From the NCBI GenBank assembly GCA_964035795.1, contig OZ038326.1:6623759-6687758 (forward strand): a stretch of 64,000 nucleotides of DNA. The letters are read 5' to 3'. The translations under genes and the position numbers were made by a program. Below the pieces are notes generated by a model. It was given only the letters and a program-made list of their open reading frames with translations. It searched no databases and was not told the origin of the DNA. Below, in pieces: positions 23,642 to 36,362 of this stretch; position 1 is the first letter of the stretch, and every line of letters begins with the position of its first letter. This stretch comes from Pterobdella sp. o SKG-2022 (Eukaryota > Annelida > Clitellata > Hirudinida > Piscicolidae).

Positions 23642-24189
23642 CAGTTTAAGAATTTGGGTGTAGTTTCTGTGGAATTCTGTCTCTCATAAATACTATTTTT
23701 TGAAGAATCGTAAGCCACTTCATTTCAAATGCAGCTTGGCTTTTTTCGTTTTCAAGTATGACTTCAATGATGGCTCAAAGTAACACTTCAAACAACCTAA
23801 GTGTTTTTCTGTGAATATTTATTTTGAGTCGTTTATAGAATTCTTTTTGAATTTAAACACCACTTGAAAAAATTTCTAAACTTTGTTACTACGCAACAAA
23901 GAATTTTTACTGAAAAAGCCCAAAAGATTTTCTGTTTTCTTACGAAGCAGATAGTATTTCAAGCTTCTTTCCCTAACCTTATACGTTCTATATATATGCA
24001 ATACATCGGTTTGGTTCTCAAAATCTCACTACGCATAATCGTACTCTTAACAAAAAACTATATGAAAATACGGGCGTGGTGATTAGTTTAGCTAGTTAAT
24101 GTAGCCGCTTGTACACGCTGCAGGATGGTTTTTTGGACAACTGATTAAAAAGTGTTGGAGGGTGAGAAGAAATGATAATTTTTAAGAAG

Positions 24190-25080
24190 CGAGCCTCGGC
24201 AATTTTAAACGTTAAAAAACTTCATCTTTGACGCTTCACTGCCAGAAACCTCAAAAAGTTTTTTCAGTGGTTGAGCTTTGTGGGGTGATGGATTCGGCCT
24301 AGTTGTGCTCATTTAGTACATCATACAATGGGTTGTTTTTTCAGACTGTGAGAGTAGTTGAAACTGTTGGTTTGAATCTTCTTGGTTTTTTATCGTTTAG
24401 GTGTCTTCGAAGTATATTTGTTTAACCGTTTAAACTGCTGCTTATTTGCATTATTAAAGCATGTCCAAAAATCCAATTGGGTTTGCATTACGTTTTTTTT
24501 TATGAAGCTAGTTTTCGTTTTGGTGTGAGATTTCTCGTTAGTAATTTAGTTGACGTTCATTAGTTCTTGTAACTGTCTTTTGGAAAAAGCGCCAAAATTT
24601 CCCATGTCATTGTTGCCAGCCCAAACGTTAGTGTTGTGGGTGAGTACAGACCACACCAGAGTTTTAGGCATGTTTACTCGCGCTATTGATGATAACCATC
24701 GTCGCCGAGTATACTGAGGGTTTTTTAGTTTTCCTGAAGATTTCGAATTCTGCCATCTTTATGGTTGATTCATGGTTGGTTTGATAGAATTAAATGTGAA
24801 GTTCAATTCTCGAAGTATGTCATGAATAGTACTCACACATCTAGCATTTTAAATATTTAAAAAGACTAAGTCGACATCATCAGCATAAATTAACTCCTTC
24901 TCAGTTAAGTGGCTAGTTTGTTTCTGGCCGGTTTTAGTTCTGCTCTTTAATATATGACGAGTGAAAAGCATAATTAGTCAAAACCTAGCTATTTTACAGT
25001 TAGGCTTGAAGGATTTTGGTTATTTAGAAGGTAATATAAAATTTGACAATGTGGTTTCGATGTCTTCCTGGTGTTGCGTT
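24190..25080 (-). mobile_element. RTE-like LINE fragment (reverse transcriptase part)
   Basis: On the minus strand the frame around 24960-24880 reads TSHLTEKELIYADDVDLV, containing the YADD catalytic box of reverse transcriptase. Further on, the sequence parallels the fragment at 52030-53100 base for base in many words (GTTGTGCTCATTTAGTACA here, GCTGTGCTCATTTAGTACA there). Several stops and shifts; inactive. Confidence 0.7.
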
Positions 25081-25929
25081 TTGTGCACCAAGAGAGTGTA
25101 TGTTTCCATTTGATATCTAGATACCTATTTAAAACGGACAATTTAAAGTGGTGTGAAACTTATAATTATTTTTAAAAGTTGATTTTTTTTGTATATTAAC
25201 AATTAATAGTGGTAATTTGTTTTAGTATTATAATTTTTCAACCTTAACTGAATTGATTTTTAAAAAACAAGTTTTTTATATAGAGTAAAAGGCATCTTAA
25301 TGAAGACAAGTATTAACAAAAATTATTTTTGTTTTTCTAATTTTTCCGAGTACTCATAAATTGTTTTGGAAGATTTTTAAAATTCAAAAAGTGTTTTAGA
25401 AACAATATTTTTAAAGGCGTGTTCTATAGGTATAGGTAGGTATGGAGACTGAATAGGACTAGTCCTTTTGGCCTCTTCTCATATATAGTTAGCACAGTAT
25501 TTAATACAATATTATATAAAAGAATGTAAGATTTCATAAAGTCAAAATGCTCAACAACTAATTTAAAAAGAAGTGTATTGACTAAACTGCTCTTGGAAAA
25601 ATTATTATGAAACTACAAATAAAATTTGGAACATTGACCAAACTGCAACAATATTAGAAGCATGAGTATAATGTTTTTGTAACAATACTGAAAGCTTTGA
25701 AAAAGAATTAAAAAACTATAAATGAGAATTTGAATACTTATAACAAATTCAATTTCAGGTGATGATTGGAGCAAAGTTTTGTCTAAATAAAAAACAATTT
25801 TTGTAAAAAAAAATAGAAATATGTTGTTTTGGAATAAAATGGATATTAAATTAGTCCTGAAATGCATTGTTTTCAAGTTTATGGCAGCAGTTCGAATGCA
25901 GAACTTGGTACTGAAAAAAAATCATCAAA

Positions 25930-26955
25930 ATTCATTTTTAAAATTCATCAATTCTATTTAAAATCTTTTAATATTGTATTGAATTTTTTCTAAAGCTTCA
26001 GTATTTTAAAGAGGGAAGGTCGAGTAAATTCAAACGTTTTGCATATGAGAAATTTCGTATACTTATCAATTTAGTTACTCTTCTTTGAACTTTTTCTATT
26101 GCCACAGAATATTGTTTCAATACAAGGGACCAAACAGTGTTTCCATACTCTAAGTAAAAACGAACTAAAGCTTTATATATGTAAATAATGACGTTAGCAC
26201 TGAGATAATCAAAAAACCCCTTGATAATACCAAATATTTTGTTCGCTTTGTTAATAGCATACTGAATATGGACTCGAACGTCAAATTTTTATCACAAATG
26301 GCACCTAAATCTTTTACTTCATTGCAAGTATTCATAGGTTTTCCATCTCAAAAAGCTGTGAAATTATAACTAAGTATGAGGTTTTATTTGCCGATATGCA
26401 TTACTCTACATTTTGATTCATTAAAGCATAAATTCAAAGTTTTTGACAATTCTATTCTATTTTCTTCTTATCTATGTCAGTTTGTAGTTTAATTGATTTA
26501 GTTGTAGTATAAAAGTTTTTAGTGTCGTTGGCAAATGTTTTACAACAACTAGTTACGCTAGCAGATAAATCATTTATATATAAAGTGAAAAGTATGGGGC
26601 CCAATATACTGCCTTGAGGTATAGCGCCTATAACATTGGACGCTACCCACTCGAATTTTTTGAGTTCTCCCAGTCAAAAAGTCAAATATCTATCCTAGCA
26701 ATTTACCCAAAATTCCGTGAGCTTTTAATTTAGTTAAAAGTTTTTTTGTGTAGCACTGTCGAAGGCTTTACGGAAATAAAAATAAATAATATAACGATTT
26801 TCCTACATCAAACATTAGAGTGGAATCCTCTATTACTTCAATTAGTTGAGATATACAAGATCTATGTTTTCGTAACTCATGTTGACAGGAAGAGTAAATA
26901 ATGTATTCGTTTATGAATTTGACAATTTTGTCACGGATAACTGATTTCATTAACT
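25930..26955 (-). mobile_element. CR1/jockey-like LINE fragment (reverse transcriptase and C-terminal part)
   Basis: Reading the minus strand: HELRKHRSCISQLIEVIED, then KLLTKLKAHGILGKLLG, then IPQGSILGPILFTLYINDL and FANDTK (decayed catalytic box), then EVKDLGAICDKNLTFE, LEYGNTVWS and IEKVQRRVTKLI, the standard order for CR1-like LINE proteins. Frames are broken by stops and shifts. It is of a different subfamily from the LINEs at 16.6 and 27.3 kb. Confidence 0.8.
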
Positions 26956-27249
26956 TACAGGATATGCATGTGAGAAAAATTGTCAGTAATTTGAATTACA
27001 AATTTATTAAAATATTCTCCTTGATTCATGAAAAATTTTTTGAAAAAGAATGTAAAAATATTTTTATTCAACTAAAATTTCGACATTTCAACTTTTTCAT
27101 AACTCATTACAATAAAATAGAAATACAATAACTAATATGATTATAGTGGCATTAACTCCAAGAATTTCTAGGCCACTAAATTATTATATGAAAAGTTAAA
27201 AAAAATAAATAATACATAAATAATTATGAATCATAAGATCTTGAAAAAA

Positions 27250-29205
27250 AAGACTTGAGGTTTCTTCCAAAAGAGTGCTTAGAAACAGAAAATCTGAGTT
27301 TTTGGGGAAAATTTTGCACAAGGTAGGGCCAGTTACATAAAAATTTTTTTCTCTATAGTCTTAAACTTAGATTTACCTGGAACAACTCTTAGAGACTTAG
27401 CAGATCTCAGTTTTTACTTACCCGTAATGCTTGATAGCATCTCAAAACCTTTTGACAGGTAGGCTGGACCTTTATTGTGCAGACATTTGAACATCAACAA
27501 CAGAACCTTATAGTCAAACCTCTCATCAAGTTTAAGCCAGTCCAGATTTCTCAAAACAGGACTTATGTGATCATATTTTCTGGAGCTTGTAATTTTTCAT
27601 ATCTGCAATGGCGATAAATTTGAGTGTTATCTGCAAATTGATGGAAACTGAAGCAATGCCTTATGACTAACTTTTCCAAATCACCAGAAAAAAGAGTGAA
27701 CAGCAATGCTTCAGGAACGGAATCTTGTGGGACACCAACAGATGAGTGCATCATACATATTTCACTTTCACAACATCTGATAATAAAAGTTCTGTTAGAT
27801 AGATAGCTAGTGAACCACTTAAGAACAATTTCCCAAAACCAAAAGATTTTTCCAGCCTTCTCAGTAAAATATCATGGTCCACCAGATCAAAAGCTGATGA
27901 TAGATCCAGTAGAACTAATAGAGATAACTCACCGTTATCAGCTGCTTTCAAAATGTCTGAGTAGGTTTTTGAAATGGCAGTCTGAGTAGAGCAGTGACGA
28001 CAATAAGCTGATTGTAGGCTAAGAAAAAGTTTATTCTCAGTGAGATATCTAGATACTCTGGCCAGTACAAGTTTTTCAAGTAACTTATTAAAGACAGACA
28101 AATTTGAAATAGGCCTGTACGATGATTCATCATTTGTGTCAAGACTAGGTTTTTTCTGCAAAGAAGAAATATGCGCCAATTTGAGAAGATCTGGAACAAA
28201 ACCCGCAAAAAAAAATTGTTGAACACATTTGTCAAGAATGGTGATATCAACCTAAAAATCTTTTTCAAAAGGCAGGTGAGTATTGGATTCAAAGAGCATT
28301 GTTTTTTGGGTAGTTTCTCAATTGCCAATATGACTTCATCCTCATCAACTTCAGCAAACTTATTTAGATTAACATCAAGGTTGCAAAAGAATAACTGGGG
28401 AATCTTGTTGTCTGGCAAAGATTTTTTTTGAGTGATTTAATTTTGCTAGTAAAACTTTTCTGGAAATTTCCTGCCCTGATACCAGAAACTGGGTTGCATT
28501 TACTTTTGCCAAAAATTTTATTTATGTAACTCTAAGTAATAGAAGATATGTTTTTTGAGTTACTAAGCTTTGAGTCCCAGAACTGTTTCTCTTTTGCCTA
28601 CACAGTCTCTTGAAAAGTGACTTCTGCAAAACTGATGGTGGTAGTTCTTTCTGACATTGGGACCTGAGATACCTGCGTTCAAGCTTCTTTTTGAGACATT
28701 TTGAATCACGACACTCCTTGTCAAACCAAGGGTAAGATGGTCTTTGTCTGGTTCTTAATGTCCTAAATGTAATGAGGTTGTCTAAAATAGCAGTTAATGT
28801 AGTATTATATAATTCAATAGCTGTTTCTAAACCAACATCAGCAGAACTAGAAGATATTTGAGATTCAGCAATTTCGGACATAAAAAACTTAGTGTCAAGA
28901 AAGTTCCAACATCTTGTTTTCAGCTGTTTATATATAAGTGGAAGTTTGACTAAGTTACATGACCAAATAAGAAGTTTATGGTCAGAGTTGTCAGTTTCAA
29001 TATAATCAATCCCTAAACTGGTTCTTGAGACAACAACTTCAAGCCAACCACCCTGCCTGTGAGTTGGCTTATTGACAGAAAATTCAAAACCATGTGAACT
29101 CAAAAGCCCAAGAAACTGGAGATTCTAAGTGGAAATTGAAATCACCAAGAATGAGGACATCTTTATAGTAGTCAACAATTTTTCAAACTCTTCAAAAAAA
29201 GCTTT
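27250..29205 (-). mobile_element. CR1/jockey-like LINE, 5'-truncated, with endonuclease end and reverse transcriptase
   Basis: The minus strand reads, in order, LILGDFNFHLE (endonuclease GDFN motif, near 29150), DNSDHKLLIWS (endonuclease SDH), a Cys/Lys-rich linker with PWFDKECRDSK, then RT: SYRPISNLSVFNKLLEKLVL, LLDLSSAFDLVDHDIL, SVGVPQDSVPEALLFTLF and FADNTQIY where FADD is expected. A C-terminal block LLMFKCLHNKGPAYLSKGFE follows to about 27300. Frame breaks lie near 29100, 28520, 28180 and 27750, and the RT box is mutated, so it is inactive. Better preserved than the other LINEs. Confidence 0.87.
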
Positions 29206-29865
29206 TAGTATATTTAAAAAAAATACTATTATAAATAAACTGTTCTGATATTATAGACATTGTTAACAAATTGTCTTAGCCCGTCTGCTAGTTCGAAAAA
29301 CTTGATAAAGTAAAAAAATCTCTACTTAAATTTAAAAAAAAATCGATTTAAATCAAGACTCTCAATTTAAATTTTGATTATTTTTAATTTTTAGAATTTG
29401 ATTTAGATCAATTTTAATTTATCGCACAACCCTGTTTGCATTCAGCTTCACTTATATGATTGTTGTGCTCTACATGCAAAAAAAAAAAACTTACACATCT
29501 CTGAAGAATATCTTTTTTTACGATCATTCTTTTTAATCCAAACTTTTGATTTTAAATGAAAATATAAATGTAAAAAATATTTATGCAATTCATATAACAC
29601 TTTAAAATGGTCTTTAAATAGATAACTACATTTTTCTTGATGGGATCATCAAAGGGTTTTGATGTTTTAAGTCACTTTTTATTTACCTGTTTAAATAGTC
29701 GATCATAAGTCACCACTTATTCTTATGTTAGACCCATATAGCTCAATGGTTGAGCGTTAGACTAATTATCTAAAATACCGCGTTCAATCCCACGTGGGCC
29801 GACAATTAACACCTGTTCTACAGGGTGTTTTCGCTACATTATATTTGTAGCAATCGCTTTGATTA

Positions 29866-31403
29866 CAGGGTACGAAACTGCCATACGCCCAACCATGCTT
29901 TATGAAATAGCTCGTTTGATTTTTACTATTTTTGTATACAATTTTTTAAAATATATATAAAAAATCATATATGATTAATATTCTAATTTGCATTTTCTTC
30001 AAAGCTTTGAAAATATCGACTCAAAGCTTTAATTACTGAAACTCGGGTATGAAATTGCTATACCACCCGCTTGTAAATCCGCATAATTTTATCAGTTATG
30101 GACATCAAACAAACTTTATTGTTGCTTTTAATTACGTTTTTACATAGGAAATACTATATAAAGTAAAGAAATTATTTTTTTTTCTTCTATTTGTCTACAA
30201 ACATGCATAAAGGAATTAAATTATCATCGGAAGAACAAGTCCAGATCCTGACCTTAGATCAAGTTGGAAAGTTTAGTAGAAAAATTGCACATCATTAGAC
30301 GCAGTAAAAATGTTATTTTGAAATCTTTGAAGTCACCTGAAAAATATAAAAACGCAAAAAGAGAAGGAAAAAAATCCAAAATGACCCCTCAGGCCACAAG
30401 AAGGCTTATTCGCCAAGCTAGTAGGGGCACTATGTCAGCAGATCAACTTCGAAAAAATCAACAAATACCTCTCTCAACATGTCGTATTCAACAAGTTTTG
30501 AGCAATCAACATTTCTTGCAGTATGGCATGACAAAACGTGTTCCGTGGACGAGCGTTTGGCACCGCGAAGCTAGAGTCACGTGGTGTGAAAATAAATTGA
30601 AAATTTACCAGAATTGGACAAAAATCATTTTTAGTGATGAGAAGAGCTTCACTTTGAATGGTTCTGCTGGGCATCAGTACCACTGGAAGGATTTCAGGCG
30701 CCTACCAAAGTTGTTCCTAAAACGACAATCCGAGGGGGGTTCTTTAATGGTGTGGGGAGGCATAAGCGCCAACGGTAAAACACGTTTGGCAACAAGATTC
30801 TAAAACATTTATTGGTACTTTAAAAAAATGCTTACTTCCATATTGCTAGAGTAATATGGAAAAATTCTGGATTTTTCAGCAAGATAATGCACCCATCCAT
30901 ACTTCAAAGTGCACTAAAACCTGGATGGAAGATAATAATGTTGCCATATTAAATTGGCCAGCTCGTTCATTTGATTTGAACCCAATAGAAAATGTTTGGG
31001 AATCAATGGTGCAAAATATTTACGAAAACGGAAGGAGTTTCAAGAACAAGGAAGATTTGAAGAAAGAAATTGTTTTTACCTGGAAAAATCTTTCAATTGA
31101 GTACTTAAAAAAATTAATTGACTCAATGCCGTCTAGGTGCATCGAAGTTATGAAAAAAGGTTATTCAATCAACTTTTGACACTGAAAAGACCCAAAAAAC
31201 CAAGCTGGGCTTATAGCATTTCGTACCTCCAAAATGGTTTTTCACATTTATTTAAAAAATTTTTTGTTTTTTATAATAAAATTCAAATTTTCGGCCTTTT
31301 TATATCAACTTTCTCCATCGGTCGAAACTTCATTAATTTAAAGTATAAAACACGCCATCAATGAACAAAATTATGGGTGGGCGTATGGCAATTTGGTACC
31401 TTG
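29866..31403 (+). mobile_element. Tc1-like DNA transposon with IR/DR ends, inserted in a SINE
   Basis: The element is flanked by TA on both sides (29864-29865 and 31404-31405), the target duplication of Tc1/mariner elements. The outer terminal inverted repeats run about 30 bases; GCCATACGCCCA is shared by both. A second, inner pair lies about 175 bases in (GGGTATGAAATTGCTATA near 30044 against the complement of TATAGCATTTCGTACCTC near 31212), the inverted-repeat/direct-repeat layout of some Tc1 elements. Inside is a broken DD34E transposase. Confidence 0.9.
30203..31179 (+). pseudogene. Tc1-family DD34E transposase, frameshifted
   Basis: Start at 30203 (MHKGIKLSSEEQVQI); the frame shifts by one base near 30290 into RRSKNVILKSLKSPEKYK. 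The N-terminal half is a DNA-binding helix-turn-helix part. The first catalytic Asp is in IIFSDEKSFTL, the second in FQQDNAPIHTS and the Glu in NPIENVW, with 34 residues between the last two, which defines the Tc1 group. A second break lies near 30803, with an in-frame TAG about 15 bases before 30865, and part of the middle seems lost. The enzyme is expected to be inactive; its ends could still be moved by a related transposase. Confidence 0.9.
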
Positions 31404-32269
31404 TATAAGGAAAAGCGCTTTATAAATACTGCTTTACATTACATTACATTATGTTGTCATCTTTTCAAGTTAGTTTGGTCTAAATCTTAGCTATTCTCTC
31501 GCTTATTAAATAGTTAAACAAAACTACATACTTTTAAAATATTTCCATGAATCATATTTATAAATTTACTAACTTATCCTAAAATGAATTTTTATTAGAA
31601 TATCTATGTATTCCATTTTTACATACATTTGAATGATTCATTAGTCCACCTTAACCTTTGACATTTTCTTAACGTGTCTAAGGATTATAAGTTTGAAATT
31701 TTCTCACAGAGATAACTATATAATTTTTTCAAAAAATTAGTTTTTATCTTTAAAAGTTGAACTTTAACCTTTAAATAAAAGATTTAGCAACCAAAAAGTA
31801 ATGGAAATCTGAAAAATAATATGACCAAATTGTTGAAGAATTTTTGAAAAATTATATTATTTTGTCGTAGTCACTTTACCAAAAAGGAATTTCGATAGGA
31901 TCTCAATTTTCATAATATCATATCACTTGATGATAACTACTGATTTGAGAGGTCTTCCCAAAAATTGTCCTAGTTTAAATCTCAAGATTCAGTCAATAAA
32001 TTTATAGAACTAAAATGCCATTTGGTTCTTAATAATAGAATTTTATATATAATCGTAAATGGTTCAGTTATAGCGATAAAGTTTGAACGACTAAAATATG
32101 GTCATGAAAGTACTTGAAATATTAATAAGAATTCTATGAATTAATGGCAAACTATTCACAATATGGAAACAACAGGTTTATACACAAGAGAACTATTTTT
32201 AGAAATATTTTCGAACACTTTGTTTCTCTTTAAACCTAAATACCTTTTGAACTTTTGAGATGTTGTGTC

Positions 32270-32276
32270 TATAAAA
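32270..32276 (+). promoter_or_regulatory. TATA box of lipase B
   Basis: TATAAAA within GTGTCTATAAAACTATT, 70 bases before the ATG. The same GTCTATAAA context precedes lipase D, and a similar box precedes lipase C. Confidence 0.6.
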
Positions 32277-32339
32277 CTATTAAAAACTTCCATTCGCAGC
32301 TCATTTTTCATTTTTGTAGCTTTTTTGATGAACACTAAT

Positions 32340-35300
32340 ATGAATTTTTTTAAGTTACATATTTTTTTCTTGTTTTTCTGTTTTTCCAAATCTATGTGTT
32401 TCATGTAAGATAACCAAAATTTAACTATTTTAGAAAATTCATAATCTATAAACTATATAAATATGATATGTATGTATTTATTAAAAACTAAAATGTTTTT
32501 GGAAATCTTCATGAATTTAATTTGTGTTTTACAGTACTCCATTTGTTAAAATACAATTAAAAACAAATATACGATTAAAATTCTAATAATTTGTACAAAA
32601 ACCCTTTAAGTTTTCAACAAGAAACCTGTTGTGAGTCAATAGACGAATGCTTTCAAAACTATTGGTCTCCAACCAAACCAAGACCGACATGCCCAGAAGG
32701 GCAGGCGGAACCCAAGTACCATCTCTGGACTCGATCCCATCAGTCCCAATCTGACATTTTCACTATCGACAACGTACCCTTGGTAGGTTTGACTCTATTA
32801 ATTAAACAAACATTCATAAAATTGACTCGAATAATTCAAAAAAAATTTCATTTTTTACCATATAATTGCGTTTCTTTTTATCTTCCTTCACGATGAAATA
32901 AACGGCATTTATGAACAGCATAGATACATATCGGTTTTTCCAGCTTTATACTTCGCGCTGACCGCAGTGTTGATAAATGAAAATATTTTGGACTTTTATA
33001 ATGAATTTTTTGGTAAATGCAAACTTGAATGGTTTTTAATTTCAGAATAAATTCGATGGAAACAGTAAGCTATATGTGATAGTGCATGGTTGGTTAAATA
33101 ATGTAAAACTGGATTGGGTTCAAGATATGAAAGACGAATTCTTAAAAAAAGTAATAAATTTTTAAATAAATTATTTAATCCACGTTTTATTTAGTTTTTT
33201 TATTTGTAATTTAAATCTAAGTACACTATACATAAATTTGCCTAAAACTTTCAACTCTTGAACTCACTTGAATAGAAAAAATTCAAATAAACAACTTATT
33301 TTGAAGCAAAAACACCTTTCTGATACATTTGCATATTATAGGAGGACGTAAACGTTATTTTAGTGGACTGGAAGCATTTGGCCTTCCAACTCATGTACCC
33401 ACAACCAGTTTCAGACATTAAGCCTGTAGGAGCTCATGTTGCCAAGGTTTGAAAATCATTAAGTCGTTCACGTAAAAAAACTTTTTCGATAAAAATTTTT
33501 ATACTTCAATTAACTTTTAAAAATTATTTCTGTTTTAACTATTTCATTTTTTTGATAAGTATATTAATGTTTTTGAGAGGAGACTAGTTAATGAAGAACA
33601 ATATTTTGTTAATATGAACTAAACTAGATCCAAGTTTAGAAATAAACTGTGCGTGAAAACACATAATCATCAGTTGTTGCAGAAAATAAAAGCTTCAAAA
33701 AAAGAGGAGTTATATACGTGGTGCATCGGCTTCAGTCTTGGAGCTCACTTGTGTGGTCAGGTGGGTAGAAGGACTCATCTCAATCGTATCACTGGTGCTT
33801 TACTTTGTACTTTACTGTTTTATTAGTATGTAACAAAGTAAGTTAATTAAAAAAGCCAATGAAGATGGTATTACATGAGTAGTTTAATAATCAACTACTT
33901 ACATTAAACATATTTAAGAACGCAAATAAATTTTGAGATTCAAAGCTTTTTGTTAACTAAGTAACATTTTTTACCAAGTTAACGAAAATCTTTGTATCTG
34001 AATAAAATTTCCTTGTGTTCTTAAATATACTCGTTTAATTGTGGCTTGTGTGAAATCATTACATTGAACAATCATTAGCTTCATTTGGATTTAAGCTCAT
34101 CCTTGATAAGTTTTCAAAAATGCTACTATTTATGTAAATGTTGAAGCTCCTTGTTTCTTTTTTGCTTTGACATCTAGCACTTCAATTTTTTGTTTTGCAA
34201 AATGACTTTTCTTGTTTGTGTTTCTAATCTTCTGATCAGTTTCGTTTGACAATGATCACAGTAAACTCTTCAAAAAAGCCTATGTTTGTATTTGATATTT
34301 TTGAAAGCTAGTTACTTTATGCACTTTGAAACAGTATTCTTTATACTTTTTAAAATTTAGTGACTAAATGCTTTATCATATCTTATTCCCAATTTTATTT
34401 TGCATAAATGTTTTTTTTGAAAATTTCCACACTTTTTTATCAACACTATTTTTTCACACTAGCTTTGGACCCTGCAGGGCCGTTGTTTGAAAATCAAAAC
34501 CAGGGTATGCTCAAAAAGTTTATTATATAATTTTCAAATAAAACAACAAAAAAATTTTCTATTTAATAATTTTATTGGAAATGAAATCAATATGGCATAA
34601 ATGTAACGCACAAGGAGTGAGCAAAAATGACACTGATTTCTTGGATGTGATTCATACTGATCACATAGCTGGTTACAACACTCCCTTTGGCCATGTGGAC
34701 TTCTATCCAAACAAGGGGCACTCTCAGCCTATGTGTCTATGTTGGTCTTTTAGAGCATAAGTTGAAAATTATTATTTTTTTGAAGATATTTTTTGTTTTT
34801 GAAAAATTTTTTCTCCAATAATTATCAAGTTATTTAGCGTTCAAAGGGGTTTTGTTTTTGAAAATTCAGTATAAAATTTTTAAATATAAAACGTAATTAA
34901 CTGAGTGAATAAAACCGTGAAATTTTTAGAAATGAAAAGTCAAAAATTTAATTTTCAAATACAAGACAATTTTATATAATTCCAAATTTCAGTTTGAATA
35001 ACATAGACGAAATTAACTTTACCAGTTCAGAATCCGAAATGCAGTCATGAGGTAGCCTGTGACATGTTCACAGCTTCCATCAACAATGGCTGTTTTGAGG
35101 CACGAAGATGCAGTGTCTACAATGAATGGGTTCAAAATATTTTATATTGATAGACTAATATCATTTGAGAGTTATGCCTTGTTTGAATCCTAGTTTAAAG
35201 CGGAAATAAAAAAAATGTAGCCTGTTCTTACATGTTTTTCTACTTTGGTGAACAGTCTTTTTTAAGTTCGTTTAAAAATTTATAAAAATTTTAATACATG

Positions 35301-35625
35301 ACTCAATAGGTTAAAACAATTTAAATTTTAATCGATTTTAAAGTCTATTTTCAAAATTTTTTAGAGCTCATGACTTTTTTTTACAAACTATGCCAAAAAA
35401 CAGAAATTTATAAACCACAAAATTAATGAACTGCAGAAGAATTGTGAAGACTCTGAGCAGAAGATGGGATATCATGCAAGTTCAGCTCAAGAGGGCATCT
35501 TCTACCTCGAAACATCCATCAAATACCCATATTGTTATCGCAGTGGTGAAACTCACACTATCAACGATTACCTCATTGATCCCATAAAAAAGATCTACAG
35601 AAATATGATAAACTATTTTGAATAA
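32340..35625 (+). CDS. Lipase B: secreted pancreatic-lipase-family enzyme
   Basis: Nine exons: 32340-32404, 32611-32782, 33046-33150, 33342-33446, 33674-33794, 34463-34504, 34615-34740, 35026-35129, 35437-35625; 1029 bases, 342 residues, phases consistent throughout. Exon 1 is a signal peptide (MNFFKLHIFFLFFCFSKS), found by matching phase and position to C and D. HGW in exon 3; nucleophile Ser in GFSLG; Asp in ALDPAGP; TDFLDVIHTD and GHVDFYPN; His in KCSHEVACDM. Only a few residues separate the two Cys that bound the lid in pancreatic lipase (MCLCFQNPKC), so the lid is nearly absent, as in phospholipase A1 members. The C-terminal exon is longer than in D and ends in a charged tail. Intron 2 acceptor is AAG rather than CAG. 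Intron 5 holds a foldback hairpin. Confidence 0.92.
33905..34037. repeat. Foldback hairpin in lipase B intron 5
   Basis: Arms share TATTTAAGAAC and AAAGCTTTTTGTTAACT; the right arm is an inverted, somewhat diverged copy. Centre near 33971 with AGTAACATTTTTTACCAAG. Same family as the hairpins at 46.7, 47.2, 55.0 and 58.3 kb. Confidence 0.75.
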
Positions 35626-36029
35626 ATCAAACTTAGTTTAGCAATAATAACACTTAAACGCTTTAGAACGCTTGTTTAACAATTTACTCTAGTTTTCACA
35701 AGCATTTCCAAACTAGTGTTATCATTACTGAAAATCAATTTTTTGCGCTGATGTTCCCATGTTGTAAATGAAAATGTCTCAAAATTTTATCTAAATACTT
35801 AAGCATATGTTTTCAGGATTTAAATAAACAAAAAATTTTTCAGCGTTTTGTTTCGTACCTGAGATAAAATTTTATAATTTCAAAATTTTTATTTAGTAAG
35901 TTTTTGTAGAAAAAAACGTTTGAAATTAGACACTACAATCGGAAAAAGGCTATTTTCAATTAATCAAACTTTAATATAGTTAATTTTTTCTATAATTTAA
36001 TATAAACTTTTTATACCCAAAAGGCTCAT

Positions 36030-36362
36030 ATTCAAGATAGCTGCTTTCACCTACAACTGTCATCACTCAAAAACCCCTAGATATCTACAATTTCACCAAT
36101 AATAGAAATGTTCTCTTTTCGTTGAGATCGAGAAACTCTTCACTTCACCAACCATTTGGCAGAACAAAATATTTCAGTAGATTATTCAGTCATGCAACAC
36201 CTTCAATATGGAGCGCTCTTCCGCCAATCATTAAAATCATCGCTCAAGACTTATTTGTATGAACTATAATCTCTTCATAAGCTATATTTGTGTCTTTAAG
36301 CGCCTCTGATACATGTTTAATTTAAGTTAAAAGTGCGCTATATAAATTTAAATAAATAAATA
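36030..36362 (+). mobile_element. LINE 3' end fragment
   Basis: The plus frame reads SSLHQPFGRTKYFSRLFSH, then ATPSIWSALPPIIKI, the C-terminal signature of CR1-like LINE proteins (RT..YG.RSFS..AP..WN.LP..I). A short untranslated tail with GCGCTATATAAATT and a (AAAT)n run ends the element at about 36362. Confidence 0.75.

Larger units (their letters stand above)
29731..31452 (+). mobile_element. tRNA-derived SINE, split by a Tc1-like insertion
   Basis: The head at 29731-29803 is tRNA-like: an A-box region TAGCTCAATGGTTGAG and a B-box GCGTTCAATCCCA. The body (TGTTTTCGCTACATTA) runs to 29865, and the tail resumes at 31404 (AAAAGCGCTTTATAAATACT) ending in an ATTAC repeat. A second, uninterrupted copy at 51001-51181 shows the joined order, so the 1.5 kb between is an insertion. 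Confidence 0.85.

Noticed and set aside
29731..29803. Apparent tRNA gene (also 51109-51181)
   Set aside because: Both tRNA-like heads are joined to the same body and ATTAC tail, so they are SINE parts and not tRNA genes.
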